Made by a program: the position numbers and the translations under genes. This document shows, in pieces, positions 36,074 through 47,620 of a stretch of 64,000 bases of DNA. The notes below the pieces were generated by a model that did no database searches, was not told where the DNA came from, and saw only the letters and a list, made by a program, of their open reading frames with translations. The stretch lies in the NCBI RefSeq assembly GCF_933775445.1, contig NW_026089464.1:1-64000 (forward strand), in the 5' to 3' direction. How positions within the stretch are numbered: the first letter of the stretch is position 1; every line of letters begins with the position of its first letter. The stretch is from Argentina anserina. Taxonomy: Eukaryota; Streptophyta; Magnoliopsida; Rosales; Rosaceae.

Positions 36074-37134
36074 CTTCTGATGCGAGTTTCTATTGTATTT
36101 GAGAGTTTTGCAAGTGTGGGAGTGTGTTTCTTTCAAACTGAGTATCTTTACATCGTTTCCGTATCTTTACTATTCCAATTGTGTATCTTTTCATTTCTCG
36201 TTTGAATATCTTTCTGTAAGGCTTTCTGATGCGAGTTTCTATTGAGTTTGAGAGTTTGCAAGTGTGGGAGTGTGTTTCTTTCAAACTGAGTATCTTTACA
36301 TCGTTTGCGTATTTTTACTATTCCAATTGTGTATCTTTTCATTTCTCGTTTGAATATCTTTCTGTAAGGCTTTCTGATGCGAGTTTCTATTGAGTTTGAG
36401 AGTTTTGCATGTGTGGGAGTGTGTTTCTTTCAAACTGAGTATCTTTACATCGTTTGCATATCTTTACTATTCCAATTGTGTATCTTTACATCGTTTACGT
36501 ATCTTTAGTATTCCAATTGTGTATCTTTTCATTTCTCGTTTGAGTATCTTTCTGTAAGGCTTTCTGATGCGAGTTTCTATTGAATTTGAGAGTTTTGCAA
36601 GTGTGGGAGTGTGTTTCCTTCAAACTGAGTATCTTTACATCGTTTGCGTATCTTTACTATTCCAATTGTGTATCTTTACATCGTTTGCGTATCTTTACTA
36701 TTCCAATTGTGTATCTTTTCATTTCTCGTTTGAGTATCTTTCTGTAAGGCTTCTGATGCGAGTTTCTATTGTATTTGAGAGTTTTGCAAGTGTGGGAGTG
36801 TGTTTCTTTCAAACTGAGTATCTTTACATCGTTTGCGTATCTTTACTATTCCAATTGTGTATCTTTTCATTTCTCGTTTGAGTATCTTTCTGTAAGGCTT
36901 CTGATGCGAGTTTCTATTGTACTTGAGAGTTTTGCAAGTGTGGGAGTGTGTTTCTTTCAATCTGAGTATCTTTACATCGTTTGCGTATCTTTACTATTCC
37001 AATTGTGTATCTTTTCATTTCTCGTTTGAGTATCTTTCTGTAAGGCTTTCTGATGCGAGTTTCTATTGAATTTGAGAGTTTTGCAAGTGTGGGAGTGTGT
37101 TTCTTTCAAACTGAGTATCTTTACATCGTTTGCG

Positions 37135-37269
37135 TATCTTTACTATTCCAATTGTGTATCTTTTCATTTCTCGTTTGAGTATCTTTACTATTCCAATTGT
37201 GTATCTTTTCATTTCTCGTTTGAGTATCTTTACTATTCCAATTGTGTATCTTTTCATTTCTCGTTTGAG
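37135..37269 (+). repeat. Local 45-bp triplication inside one monomer
   Basis: A 45-base unit starting TATCTTTACTATTCC and ending TCGTTTGAG is present three times in a row at 37135, 37180 and 37225, apparently without mismatch. Elsewhere in the array this register occurs once per monomer. The unit spans two TATCTTT intervals (22 plus 23 bases), a different register from the usual 41-bp gain. Confidence 0.9.
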
Positions 37270-38329
37270 TATCTTTCTGTAAGGCTTTCTGATGCGAGTT
37301 TCTATTGAATTTGAGAGTTTTGCAAGTGTGGGAGTGTGTTTCCTTCAAACTGAGTATCTTTACATCGTTTGCGTATGTTTACTATTCCAATTGTGTATCT
37401 TTACATCGTTTGCGTATCTTTACTATTCCAATTGTGTATCTTTTCATTTCTCGTTTGAGTATCTTTCTGTACGGCTTCTGATGCGAGTTTCTATTGTATT
37501 TGAGAGTTTTGCAAGTGTGGGACTGTGTTTCTTTCAAACTGAGTATCTTTACATCGTTTGCGTATCTTTACTATTCCAATTGTGTATCTTTTCATTTCTC
37601 GTTTGAGTATCTTTCTGTAAGGCTTCTGATGCGAGTTTCTATTGTATTTGAGAGTTTTGCAAGTGTGGGAGTGTGTTTCTTTCAATCTGAGTATCTTTAC
37701 ATCGTTTGCGTATCTTTACTATTCCAATTGTGTATCTTTTCATTTCTCGTTTCAGTATCTTTCTGTAAGGCTTTCTGATGCGAGTTTCTATTGAATTTGA
37801 GAGTTTTGCAAGTGTGGGAGTGTGTTTCCTTCAAACTGAGTATCTTTACATCGTTTGCGTATCTTTACTATTCCAATTGTGTATCTTTACATCGTTTGCG
37901 TATCTTTACTATTCCAATTGTGTATCTTTTCATTTCTCGTTTGAGTATCTTTCTGTACGGCTTCTGATGCGAGTTTCTATTGTATTTGAGAGTTTTGCAA
38001 GTGTGGGAGTGTGTTTCTTTCAAACTGAGTATCTTTACATCGTTTGCGTATCTTTACTATTCCAATTGTGTATCTTTTCATTTCTCGTTTGAGTATCTTT
38101 CTGTAAGGCTTCTGATGCGAGTTTCTATTGTATTTGAGAGTTTTGCAAGTGTGGGAGTGTGTTTCTTTCAATCTGAGTATCTTTACATCGTTTGCGTATC
38201 TTTAGTATTCCAATTGTGTATCTTTTCATTTCTCGTTTGAGTATCTTTCTGTAAGGCTTTCTGATGCGAGTTTCTATTGAATTTGAGAGTTTTGCAAGTG
38301 TGGGAGTGTGTTTCCTTCAAACTGAGTAT

Positions 38330-38334
38330 CTTTA
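38330..38334. repeat. Target-site duplication, left copy (CTTTA)
   Basis: CTTTA precedes the solo LTR and is repeated at 40593-40597. Removing the LTR and one copy restores a normal satellite monomer, even keeping the linked variants GTTTCCTTC (left) and GTATGTTTAC (right). That makes this a very clean insertion site. Confidence 0.85.
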
Positions 38335-39433
38335 TGATCGGTTCGATTACTCGAGATCAATATTAACCCTGTAAGCATCGTTAGTAGTATAAAGCAAGAG
38401 GGTATCGTTCACAAACCAGGGATCCAACCAGGGTAAAGAATCACAAACATTTAACAACGAATTCATAAGAGTTTAAAAGATTTGAGATATATTTCGGATC
38501 AAACATAAAATAAACCTAAACTAATATATACATGTGATCAACCAACCAACACATAAGAAATTACCAAACAAATAACATAAGAACAAAGGTAACGAAATCT
38601 AATCTCAATTAAGTTCATGCCGTAAGGTTCATTATACATCCTAGAATCGGTTATGCAGTTAAGTTCCTCCCAAGGTTCCTAACTCAATGACACTTTAACA
38701 CATTCGAACTCAGTCCCAACCTCATTCGAAATCTAACATACTTATCCTACCATGCAACTTCAAAGCCACGCATATTGAATTCATTAAGCATGTCACCTAC
38801 TTAACCAACAATCATGCAATTCCAAAAATCACATAGAAAAGATAAACATATTCAAATGCACAAGTCTAACCGAACCTAGGCAATAATCGGTGAAGGTGAC
38901 AAAGAACAAACAATTAATCAACTCCCAAGTATCAAAATCGTTTATAACTTTGGATTATTACACATGCGACGTCAACTTCCGGGTATCAAACACACACGTA
39001 AGTACAAACACACCGAAAATCATTTAAATAAATAAACAGAAATTCATGGCATAAAACCTAAAATCATTGAATAAAAATCGAAAACCTTAATTCATCATGT
39101 CATTCGAAAATTACAAATATCTCATAGACAAGAATAAAAATAACTTTAACAAAACCTAAACATAAATCATCCAAGAACAAGAACATAAAAACCCGAAAAC
39201 TAAACATGAAGATCATAGAGTTACACTTTATAATTCTCCTCCAAGGTTCCTTACAGTGGTAGCACAAGATCTTCAAGAGAATGGTATCCTAGGCTCCCAA
39301 GCTTTGGACGGAAAATATGGTGAAGGGTGGTGAATTCGGATTCTATGATGCTTGGTGAATGAAAGTGTTTGGGCAGAGCTTTGGCAAGTCTTGTGAGCAT
39401 GGTTGATGATATGTTTCTGTGGAATTGAGGTGC

Positions 39434-39441
39434 TATATATA
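39434..39441 (-). promoter_or_regulatory. TATA box of the solo LTR promoter
   Basis: TATATATA on the - strand sits in TTCCTCTATATATAGC, the same context as in the 3' LTR at 26216. It is about 1.15 kb from the LTR start. Transcription would run leftwards, through the rest of the LTR and into satellite block 2. Confidence 0.6.
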
Positions 39442-39545
39442 GAGGAAGAAACCCAAGGGAGGATGGCCACAAAGTCCACAAAGTTGAAACCAAATTGGTT
39501 GAGGTTTCCTAGATTCGGCAGATCTGACCTTTGTCCCTTGTTGTG

Positions 39546-40284
39546 GACATAACTTTCTCTAGAAAATAGATATTGAGATGATTCCAACTGGCAAATTCAA
39601 CTAGACTTCCGTGGCTTTTCATCCATATAAGGTACATTTTCTCAATCCTTTTGAGCTGTCCAGGAGAGCTCGTCAAAGTTGGATGATCTGCAGTGCCAGA
39701 ATTCTGATTTCTATAAGGATTGCATATCTTTTGCATTAATTGCATATCTTCTTCCTCCTTTAATGCTGATTTCTTTTGCACAAATTTCTTCCTTTGAATT
39801 AGGGAGGCATCAAAAGTCTTAATTGTTGCAGCCATGTTTGATTTTTCTTACCTTTCCTCATTAAATTTGCTGCATGCCTTCTTTGACTTTCTTGCCTCTT
39901 CTCATTTAATTTGCTGCATGCCTTCTTTGACATTCTTTGGTGCTGGGATTTATGGACATTCTGATACATATTTGTGCTCTATTTGCAGGAGGAACAAAGT
40001 CCCAAGTTTCCCTCATAGCCCTTGGATCAAAAGCAAATCAATGGCTGAGATAATTCCGCCGAGTTCATTGGACCTCCGATCAATGATTCAGTCATATCTC
40101 TCTGTAGGAATAAGATATTGATTTGATTCCAAATCCTACAGAAACTAGACTCAAATACCTTTATTTCCATATAAAGTAGGTCTTCTAACTCGATCGGAGC
40201 TATCCATGGGAGCCCGTCGAAGTTGGACTATGAATCTTGACAGCATTTTGATTTCTTGCATGGATTGGGCTTTTAAGTGTATTT
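39546..40284 (-). repeat. Old internal duplication within the solo LTR
   Basis: About 190 bases at 39546-39740 recur, diverged, at about 40090-40284, an offset of 544. Shared landmarks include CATATAA, GAGCT, the GTCAAAGTTGGA/GTCGAAGTTGGA pair (39672 and 40216) and ATTTCT blocks. The duplication helps explain why this LTR is longer than the 1924-bp one. Confidence 0.6.
39857..39944. repeat. 44-bp tandem duplication in the solo LTR
   Basis: Two adjacent 44-base copies start at 39857 and 39901. Both contain TTTGCTGCATGCCTTCTTTG, with a few mismatches overall. It is a small local duplication with no evident function. Confidence 0.75.
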
Positions 40285-40592
40285 TCTTCTCTTTCCTTGT
40301 GGAACTAGGATTTCTTTCCTTCTCCAACATGGATTTGTATTTCCTAATAAGAATAAGTATGTTAGAAACAAAGAAATACGAAAGGATGAATCCTACTCGA
40401 ACAAGGAATCATATCTCAACAAGGATTATTAACACTTAGCACGATTTCATCATCAATTCACTCATAATTGATATAAGCTCTACCTAGACACTTATTCTTA
40501 CAAAAGAAACTAAAACATACTAAATAAGAGGTAACAAAGAGTAAGAATAGGGCATAATCACATTAAGAACGTCACACTTTGTGCTCCTATCA

Positions 40593-40597
40593 CTTTA
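40593..40597. repeat. Target-site duplication, right copy (CTTTA)
   Basis: CTTTA follows the solo LTR and runs on into CATCGTTTGCGTATG satellite sequence. It pairs with 38330-38334. Confidence 0.85.
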
Positions 40598-41429
40598 CAT
40601 CGTTTGCGTATGTTTACTATTCCAATTGTGTATCTTTACATCGTTTGCGTATCTTTACTATTCCAATTGTGTATCTTTTCATTTCTCGTTTGAGTATCTT
40701 TCTGTAAGGCTTCTGATGCGAGTTTCTATTGTATTTGAGAGTTTTGCAAGTGTGGGAGTGTGTTTCTTTCAATCTGAGTATCTTTACATCGTTTGCGTAT
40801 CTTTACTATTCCAATTGTGAATCTTTTCATTTCTCGTTTGAGTATCTTTCTGTAAGGCTTTCTGATGCGAGTTTCTATTGAATTTGAGAGTTTTGCAAGT
40901 GTGGGAGTGTGTTTCTTTCAAACTGAGTATCTTTACATCGTTTGCGTATCTTTACTATTCCAATTGTGTATCTTTACATCGTTTGCGTATCTTTACTATT
41001 CCTATTGTGTATCTTTTCATTTCTCGTTTGAGTATCTTTCTGTAAGGCTTCTGATGCGAGTTTCTATTGTATTTGAGAGTTTTGCAAGTGTGGGAGTGTG
41101 TTTCTTTCAAACTGAGTATCTTTACATCGTTTGCGTATGTTTACTATTCCAATTGTGTATCTTTACATCGTTTGCGTATCTTTACTATTCCAATTGTGTA
41201 TATTTTCATTTCTCGTTTGAGTATCTTTCTGTACGGCTTCTGATGCGAGTTTCTATTGTATTTGAGAGTTTTGCAAGTGTGGGAGTGTGTTTCTTTCAAA
41301 CTGAGTATCTTTACATCGTTTGCGTATCTTTAGTATTCCAATTGTGTATCTTTACATCGTTTACGTATCTTTAGTATTCCAATTGTGTATCTTTTCATTT
41401 CTCGTTTGAGTATCTTTCTGTAAGGCTTT

Positions 41430-43536
41430 CTGATGCGAGTTTCTATTGAATTTGAGAGTTTTGCAAGTGTGGGAGTGTGTTTCCTTCAAACTGAGTATCT
41501 TTACATCGTTTGCGTATGTTTACTATTCCAATTGTGTATCTTTACATCGTTTACGTATCTTTACTATTCCAATTGTGTATCTTTTCATTTCTCGTTTGAG
41601 TATCTTTCTGTAAGGCTTCTGATGCGAGTTTCTATTGTATTTGTGAGTTTTGCAAGTGTGGGAGTGTGTTTCTTTCAAACTGAGTATCTTTACATCGTTT
41701 GCGTATCTTTACTATTCCAATTGTGTATCTTTTCATTTCTCGTTTGAGTATCTTTCTGTAAGGCTTCTGATGCGAGTTTCTATTGTATTTGAGAGTTTTG
41801 CAAGTGTGGGAGTGTGTTTCTTTCAAACTGAGTATCTTTACATCGTTTGCGTATCTTTACTATTCCAATTGTGTATCTTTACATCGTTTGCGTATCTTTA
41901 CTATTCCAATTGTGTATCTTTTCATTTCTCGTTTAAGTATCTTTCTGTAAGGCTTTCTGATGCGAGTTTCTATTGAATTTGAGAGTTTTGCAAGTGTGGG
42001 AGTGTGTTTCCTTCAAACTGAGTATCTTTACATCGTTTGCGTATGTTTACTATTCCAATTGTGTATCTTTACATCGTTTGCGTATCTTTACTATTCCAAT
42101 TGTGTATCTTTTCATTTCTCGTTTGAGTATCTTTCTGTAAGGCTTCTGATGCGAGTTTCTATTGTATTTGAGAGTTTTGCAAGTGTGGGAGTGTGTTTCT
42201 TTCAAACTGAGTATCTTTACATCGTTTGCGTATCTTTACTATTCCAATTGTGTATCTTTTCATTTCTCGTTTGAGTATCTTTCTGTAAGGCTTCTGATGC
42301 GAGTTTCTATTGTATTTGAGAGTTTTGCAAGTGTGGGAGTGTGTTTCTTTCAAACTGAGTATCTTTACATCGTTTGCGTATCTTTACTATTCCAATTGTG
42401 TATCTTTACATCGTTTGCGTATCTTTACTATTCCAATTGTGTATCTTTTCATTTCTCGTTTGAGTATCTTTCTGTAAGGCTTTCTGATGCGAGTTTCTAT
42501 TGAATTTGAGAGTTTTGCAAGTGTGGGAGTGTGTTTCCTTCAAACTGAGTATCTTTACATCGTTTGCGTATGTTTACTATTCAAATTGTGTATCTTTACA
42601 TCGTTTACGTATCTTTAATATTCCAATTGTGTATCTTTTCATTTCTCGTTTGAGTATCTTTCTGTAAGGCTTCTGATGCGAGTTTCTATTGTATTTGAGA
42701 GTTTTGCAAGTGTGGGAGTGTGTTTCTTTCAAACTGAGTATCTTTACATCGTTTGCGTATCTTTACTATTCCAATTGTGTATCTTTTCATTTCTCGTTTG
42801 AGTATCTTTCTGTAAGGCTTCTGATGCGAGTTTCTATTGTATTTGAGAGTTTTGCAAGTGTGGGAGTGTGTTTCTTTCAAACTGAGTATCTTTACATCGT
42901 TTGCGTATCTTTACTATTCCAATTGTGTATCTTTACATCGTTTGCGTATCTTTACTATTCCAATTGTGTATCTTTTCATTTCTCGTTTAAGTATCTTTCT
43001 GTAAGGCTTTCTGATGCGAGTTTCTATTGAATTTGAGAGTTTTGCAAGTGTGGGAGTGTGTTTCCTTCAAACTGAGTATCTTTACATCGTTTGCGTATGT
43101 TTACTATTCCAATTGTGTATCTTTCCATCGTTTGCGTATCTTTACTATTCCAATTGTGTATCTTTTCATTTCTCGTTTGAGTATCTTTCTGTAAGGCTTC
43201 TGATGCGAGTTTCTATTGTATTTGAGAGTTTTGCAAGTGTGGGAGTGTGTTTCTTTCAAACTGAGTATCTTTACATCGTTTGCGTATCTTTACTATTCCA
43301 ATTGTGTATCTTTTCATTTCTCGTTTGAGTATCTTTCTGTAAGGCTTCTGATGCGAGTTTCTATTGTATTTGAGAGTTTTGCAAGTGTGGGAGTGTGTTT
43401 CTTTCAAACTGAGTATCTTTACATCGTTTGCGTATCTTTACTATTCCAATTGTGTATCTTTACATCGTTTGCGTATCTTTACTATTCCTATTGTGTATCT
43501 TTTCATTTCTCGTTTGAGTATCTTTCTGTAAGGCTT
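41430..43536 (+). repeat. Higher-order repeat, 527-bp trimer, four copies
   Basis: Copies begin at 41430, 41957, 42484 and 43011. Each consists of a 189-bp, a 148-bp and a 190-bp monomer (the last copy is one base shorter). Copies alternate in details: 42484 has TTCAAATTG and TTTAATATT, while 41957 and 43011 follow the CGTTTAAG variant. Confidence 0.85.
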
Positions 43537-45219
43537 CTGATGCGAGTTTCTATTGTATTTGAGAGTTTTGCAAGTGTGGGAGTGTGTTTCTTTCAAACTG
43601 AGTATCTTTACATCGTTTGCGTATCTTTACTATTCCAATTGTGTATCTTTTCATTTCTCGTTTGAGTATCTTTCTGTACGGCTTCTGATGCGAGTTTCTA
43701 TTGTATTTGAGAGTTTTGCAAGTGTGGGAGTGTGTTTCTTTCAAACTGAGTATCTTTACATCGTTTGCGTATCTTTACTATTCCAATTGTGTATCTTTTC
43801 ATTTCTCGTTTGAGTATCTTTCTGTAAGGCTTCTGATGCGAGTTTCTATTGTATTTGAGAGTTTTGCAAGTGTGGGAGTGTGTTTCTTTCAAACTGAGTA
43901 TCTTTACATCGTTTGCGTATGTTTACTATTCTAATTGTGTATCTTTACATCGTTTGCGTATCTTTACTATTCCAATTGTGTATCTTTTCATTTCTCGTTT
44001 AAGTATCTTTCTGTAAGGCTTTCTGATGCGAGTTTCTATTGAATTTGAGAGTTTTGCAAGTGTGGGAGTGTGTTTCCTTCAAACTGAGTATCTTTACATC
44101 GTTTGCGTATGTTTACTATTCCAATTGTGTATCTTTACATCGTTTGCGTATCTTTACTATTCCAATTGTGTATCTTTTCATTTCTCGTTTGAGTATCTTT
44201 CTGTACGGCTTCTGATGCGAGTTTCTATTGTATTTGAGAGTTTTGCAAGTGTGGGAGTGTGTTTCTTTCAAACTGAGTATCTTTACATCGTTTGCGTATC
44301 TTTACTATTCCAATTGTGTATCTTTTCATTTCTCGTTTGAGTATCTTTCTGTAAGGCTTCTGATGCGAGTTTCTATTGTATTTGAGAGTTTTGCAAGTGT
44401 GGGAGTGTGTTTCTTTCAAACTGAGTATCTTTACATCGTTTGCGTATCTTTACTATTCCAATTGTGTATCTTTACATCGTTTGCGTATCTTTACTATTCC
44501 AATTGTGTATCTTTTCATTTCTCGTTTGAGTATCTTTCTGTACGGCTTCTGATGCGAGTTTCTATTGTATTTGAGAGTTTTGCAAGTGTGGGAGTGTGTT
44601 TCCTTCAAACTGAGTATCTTTACATCGTTTGCGTATGTTTACTATTCCAATTGTGTATCTTTACATCGTTTGCGTATCTTTACTATTCCAATTGTGTATC
44701 TTTTCATTTCTCGTTTGAGTATCTTTCTGTAAGGCTTCTGATGCGAGTTTCGTATTTGAGAGTTTTGCAAGTGTGGGAGTGTGTTTCTTTCAAACTGAGT
44801 ATCTTTACATCGTTTGCGTATCTTTACTATTCCAATTGTGTATCTTTTCATTTCTCGTTTGAGTATCTTTCTGTAAGGCTTCTGATGCGAGTTTCTATTG
44901 TATTTGAGAGTTTTGCAAGTGTGGGAGTGTGTTTCTTTCAAACTGAGTATCTTTACATCGTTTGCGTATCTTTACTATTCCAATTGTGTATCTTTTCATT
45001 TCTCGTTTGAGTATCTTTCTGTAAGGCTTCTGATGCGAGTTTCTATTGTATTTGAGAGTTTTGCAAGTGTGGGAGTGTGTTTCTTTCAAACTGAGTATCT
45101 TTACATCGTTTGCGTATCTTTACTATTCCAATTGTGTATCTTTACATCGTTTGCGTATCTTTACTATTCCAATTGTGTATCTTTTCATTTCTCGTTTAAG
45201 TATCTTTCTGTAAGGCTTT

Positions 45220-47620
45220 CTGATGCGAGTTTCTATTGAATTTGAGAGTTTTGCAAGTGTGGGAGTGTGTTTCTTTCAAACTGAGTATCTTTACATCGTT
45301 TGCGTATGTTTACTATTCCAATTGTGTATCTTTACATCGTTTGCGTATCTTTACTATTCAAATTGTGTATCTTTTCATTTCTCGTTTGAGTATCTTTCTG
45401 TAAGGCTTCTGATGCGAGTTTCTATTGTATTTGAGAGTTTTGCAAGTGTGGGAGTGTGTTTCTTTCAAACTGAGTATCTTTACATCGTTTGCGTATCTTT
45501 ACTATTCCAATTGTGTATCTTTTCATTTCTCGTTTGAGTATCTTTCTGTAAGGCTTCTGATGCGAGTTTCTATTGTATTTGAGAGTTTTGCAAGTGTGGG
45601 AGTGTGTTTCTTTCAAACTGAGTATCTTTACATCGTTTGCGTATCTTTACATCGTTTGCGTATCTTTACTATTCCAATTGTGTATCTTTTCATTTCTCGT
45701 TTGAGTATCTTTCTGTAAGGCTTTCTGATGCGAGTTTCTATTGAATTTGAGAGTTTTGCAAGTGTGGGAGTGTGTTTCCTTCAAACTGAGTATCTTTACA
45801 TCGTTTGCATATGTTTACTATTCAAATTGTGTATCTTTACATCGTTTACGTATCTTTAATATTCCAATTGTGTATCTTTTCATTTCTCGTTTGAGTATCT
45901 TTCTGTAAGGCTTCTGATGCGAGTTTCTATTGTATTTGAGAGTTTTGCAAGTGTGGGAGTGTGTTTCTTTCAAACTGAGTATCTTTACATCGTTTGCGTA
46001 TTTTTACTATTCCAATTGTGTATCTTTTCATTTCTCGTTTGAGTATCTTTCTGTAAGGCTTCTGATGCGAGTTTCTATTGTATTTGAGAGTTTTGCAAGT
46101 GTGGGAGTGTGTTTCTTTCAAACTGAGTATCTTTACATCGTTTGCGTATCTTTACTATTCCAATTGTGTATCTTTACATCGTTTGCGTATCTTTACTATT
46201 CCAATTGTGTATCTTTTCATTTCTCGTTTAAGTATCTTTCTGTAACGCTTTCTGATGCGAGTTTCTATTGAATTTGAGAGTTTTGCAAGTGTGGGAGTGT
46301 GTTTCCTTCAAACTGAGTATCTTTACATCGTTTGCGTATGTTTACTATTCCAATTGTGTATCTTTCCATCGTTTGCGTATCTTTACTATTCCAATTGTGT
46401 ATCTTTTCATTTCTCGTTTGAGTATCTTTCTGTAAGGCTTCTGATGCGAGTTTCTATTGTATTTGAGAGTTTTGCAAGTGTGGGAGTGTGTTTCTTTCAA
46501 ACTGAGTATCTTTACATCGTTTGCGTATCTTTACTATTCCAATTGTGTATCTTTTCATTTCTCGTTTGAGTATCTTTCTGTAAGGCTTCTGATGCGAGTT
46601 TCTATTGTATTTGAGAGTTTTGCAAGTGTGGGAGTGTGTTTCTTTCAAACTGAGTATCTTTACATCGTTTGCGTATCTTTACATCGTTTGCGTATCTTTA
46701 CTATTCCAATTGTGTATCTTTTCATTTCTCGTTTGAGTATCTTTCTGTAAGGCTTTCTGATGCGAGTTTCTATTGAATTTGAGAGTTTTGCAAGTGTGGG
46801 AGTGTGTTTCCTTCAAACTGAGTATCTTTACATCGTTTGCATATGTTTACTATTCAAATTGTGTATCTTTACATCGTTTACGTATCTTTAATATTCCAAT
46901 TGTGTATCTTTTCATTTCTCGTTTGAGTATCTTTCTGTAAGGCTTCTGATGCGAGTTTCTATTGTATTTGAGAGTTTTGCAAGTGTGGGAGTGTGTTTCT
47001 TTCAAACTGAGTATCTTTACATCGTTTGCGTATCTTTACTATTCCAATTGTGTATCTTTTCATTTCTCGTTTGAGTATCTTTCTGTAAGGCTTCTGATGC
47101 GAGTTTCTATTGTATTTGAGAGTTTTGCAAGTGTGGGAGTGTGTTTCTTTCAAACTGAGTATCTTTACATCGTTTGCGTATCTTTACTATTCCAATTGTG
47201 TATCTTTACATCGTTTGCGTATCTTTACTATTCCAATTGTGTATCTTTTCATTTCTCGTTTAAGTATCTTTCTGTAACGCTTTCTGATGCGAGTTTCTAT
47301 TGAATTTGAGAGTTTTGCAAGTGTGGGAGTGTGTTTCTTTCAAACTGAGTATCTTTACATCGTTTGCGTATGTTTACTATTCCAATTGTGTATCTTTCCA
47401 TCGTTTGCGTATCTTTACTATTCCAATTGTGTATCTTTTCATTTCTCGTTTGAGTATCTTTCTGTAAGGCTTCTGATGCGAGTTTCTATTGTATTTGAGA
47501 GTTTTGCAAGTGTGGGAGTGTGTTTCTTTCAAACTGAGTATCTTTACATCGTTTGCGTATCTTTACTATTCCAATTGTGTATCTTTTCATTTCTCGTTTG
47601 AGTATCTTTCTGTAAGGCTT
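45220..47620 (+). repeat. Higher-order repeat, 1032-bp hexamer
   Basis: Unit starts are 45220, 46252 and 47284. The monomer order is 189, 148, 168, 189, 148, 190 bp, which sums to 1032. The 168-bp monomers at 45557 and 46589 carry one extra 19-base TATCTTT interval. The third copy diverges after about 47620. Confidence 0.85.

Larger units (their letters stand above)
27271..38334 (+). repeat. Satellite array, block 2
   Basis: The same satellite, in the same orientation as block 1, lies between the two retroelement insertions. Its first 2 kb resemble parts of block 1: monomers at 27391-28130 match 10960-11700 (offset 16431), and 28223-28970 match 13366-14113 (offset 14857). From 30420 to about 36070 it is organised in 486- and 675-bp groups. 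A local 45-bp triplication lies at 37135-37269. The block is bounded on both sides by LTR promoters pointing inward. Confidence 0.97.
38335..40592 (-). mobile_element. Solo LTR of an Athila-like family
   Basis: This 2258-bp segment reads, on the - strand, TGATAGGAGCAC at its start (40592) and CCGATCA at its end (38335), giving the TG...CA ends of an LTR. It is flanked by the 5-bp duplication CTTTA. It has no internal domain, so it most likely arose by recombination between the two LTRs of a full element. It shares its start, TATA context and TACTAACGATG/CAGGG end motifs with the 3' LTR at 25347-27270. Most of its length is clearly different, so it is a related but distinct family. Several open frames of 80-110 codons occur on both strands (for example 39509-39835 on the - strand), with no recognisable domain. 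I treat them as non-coding. Confidence 0.88.

Noticed and set aside
39509..39835. 108-codon frame on the - strand in the solo LTR, and smaller ones on the + strand at 39834-40121 and 40206-40439
   Set aside because: They sit in duplicated LTR sequence, lack known motifs and are no longer than expected by chance in such sequence.
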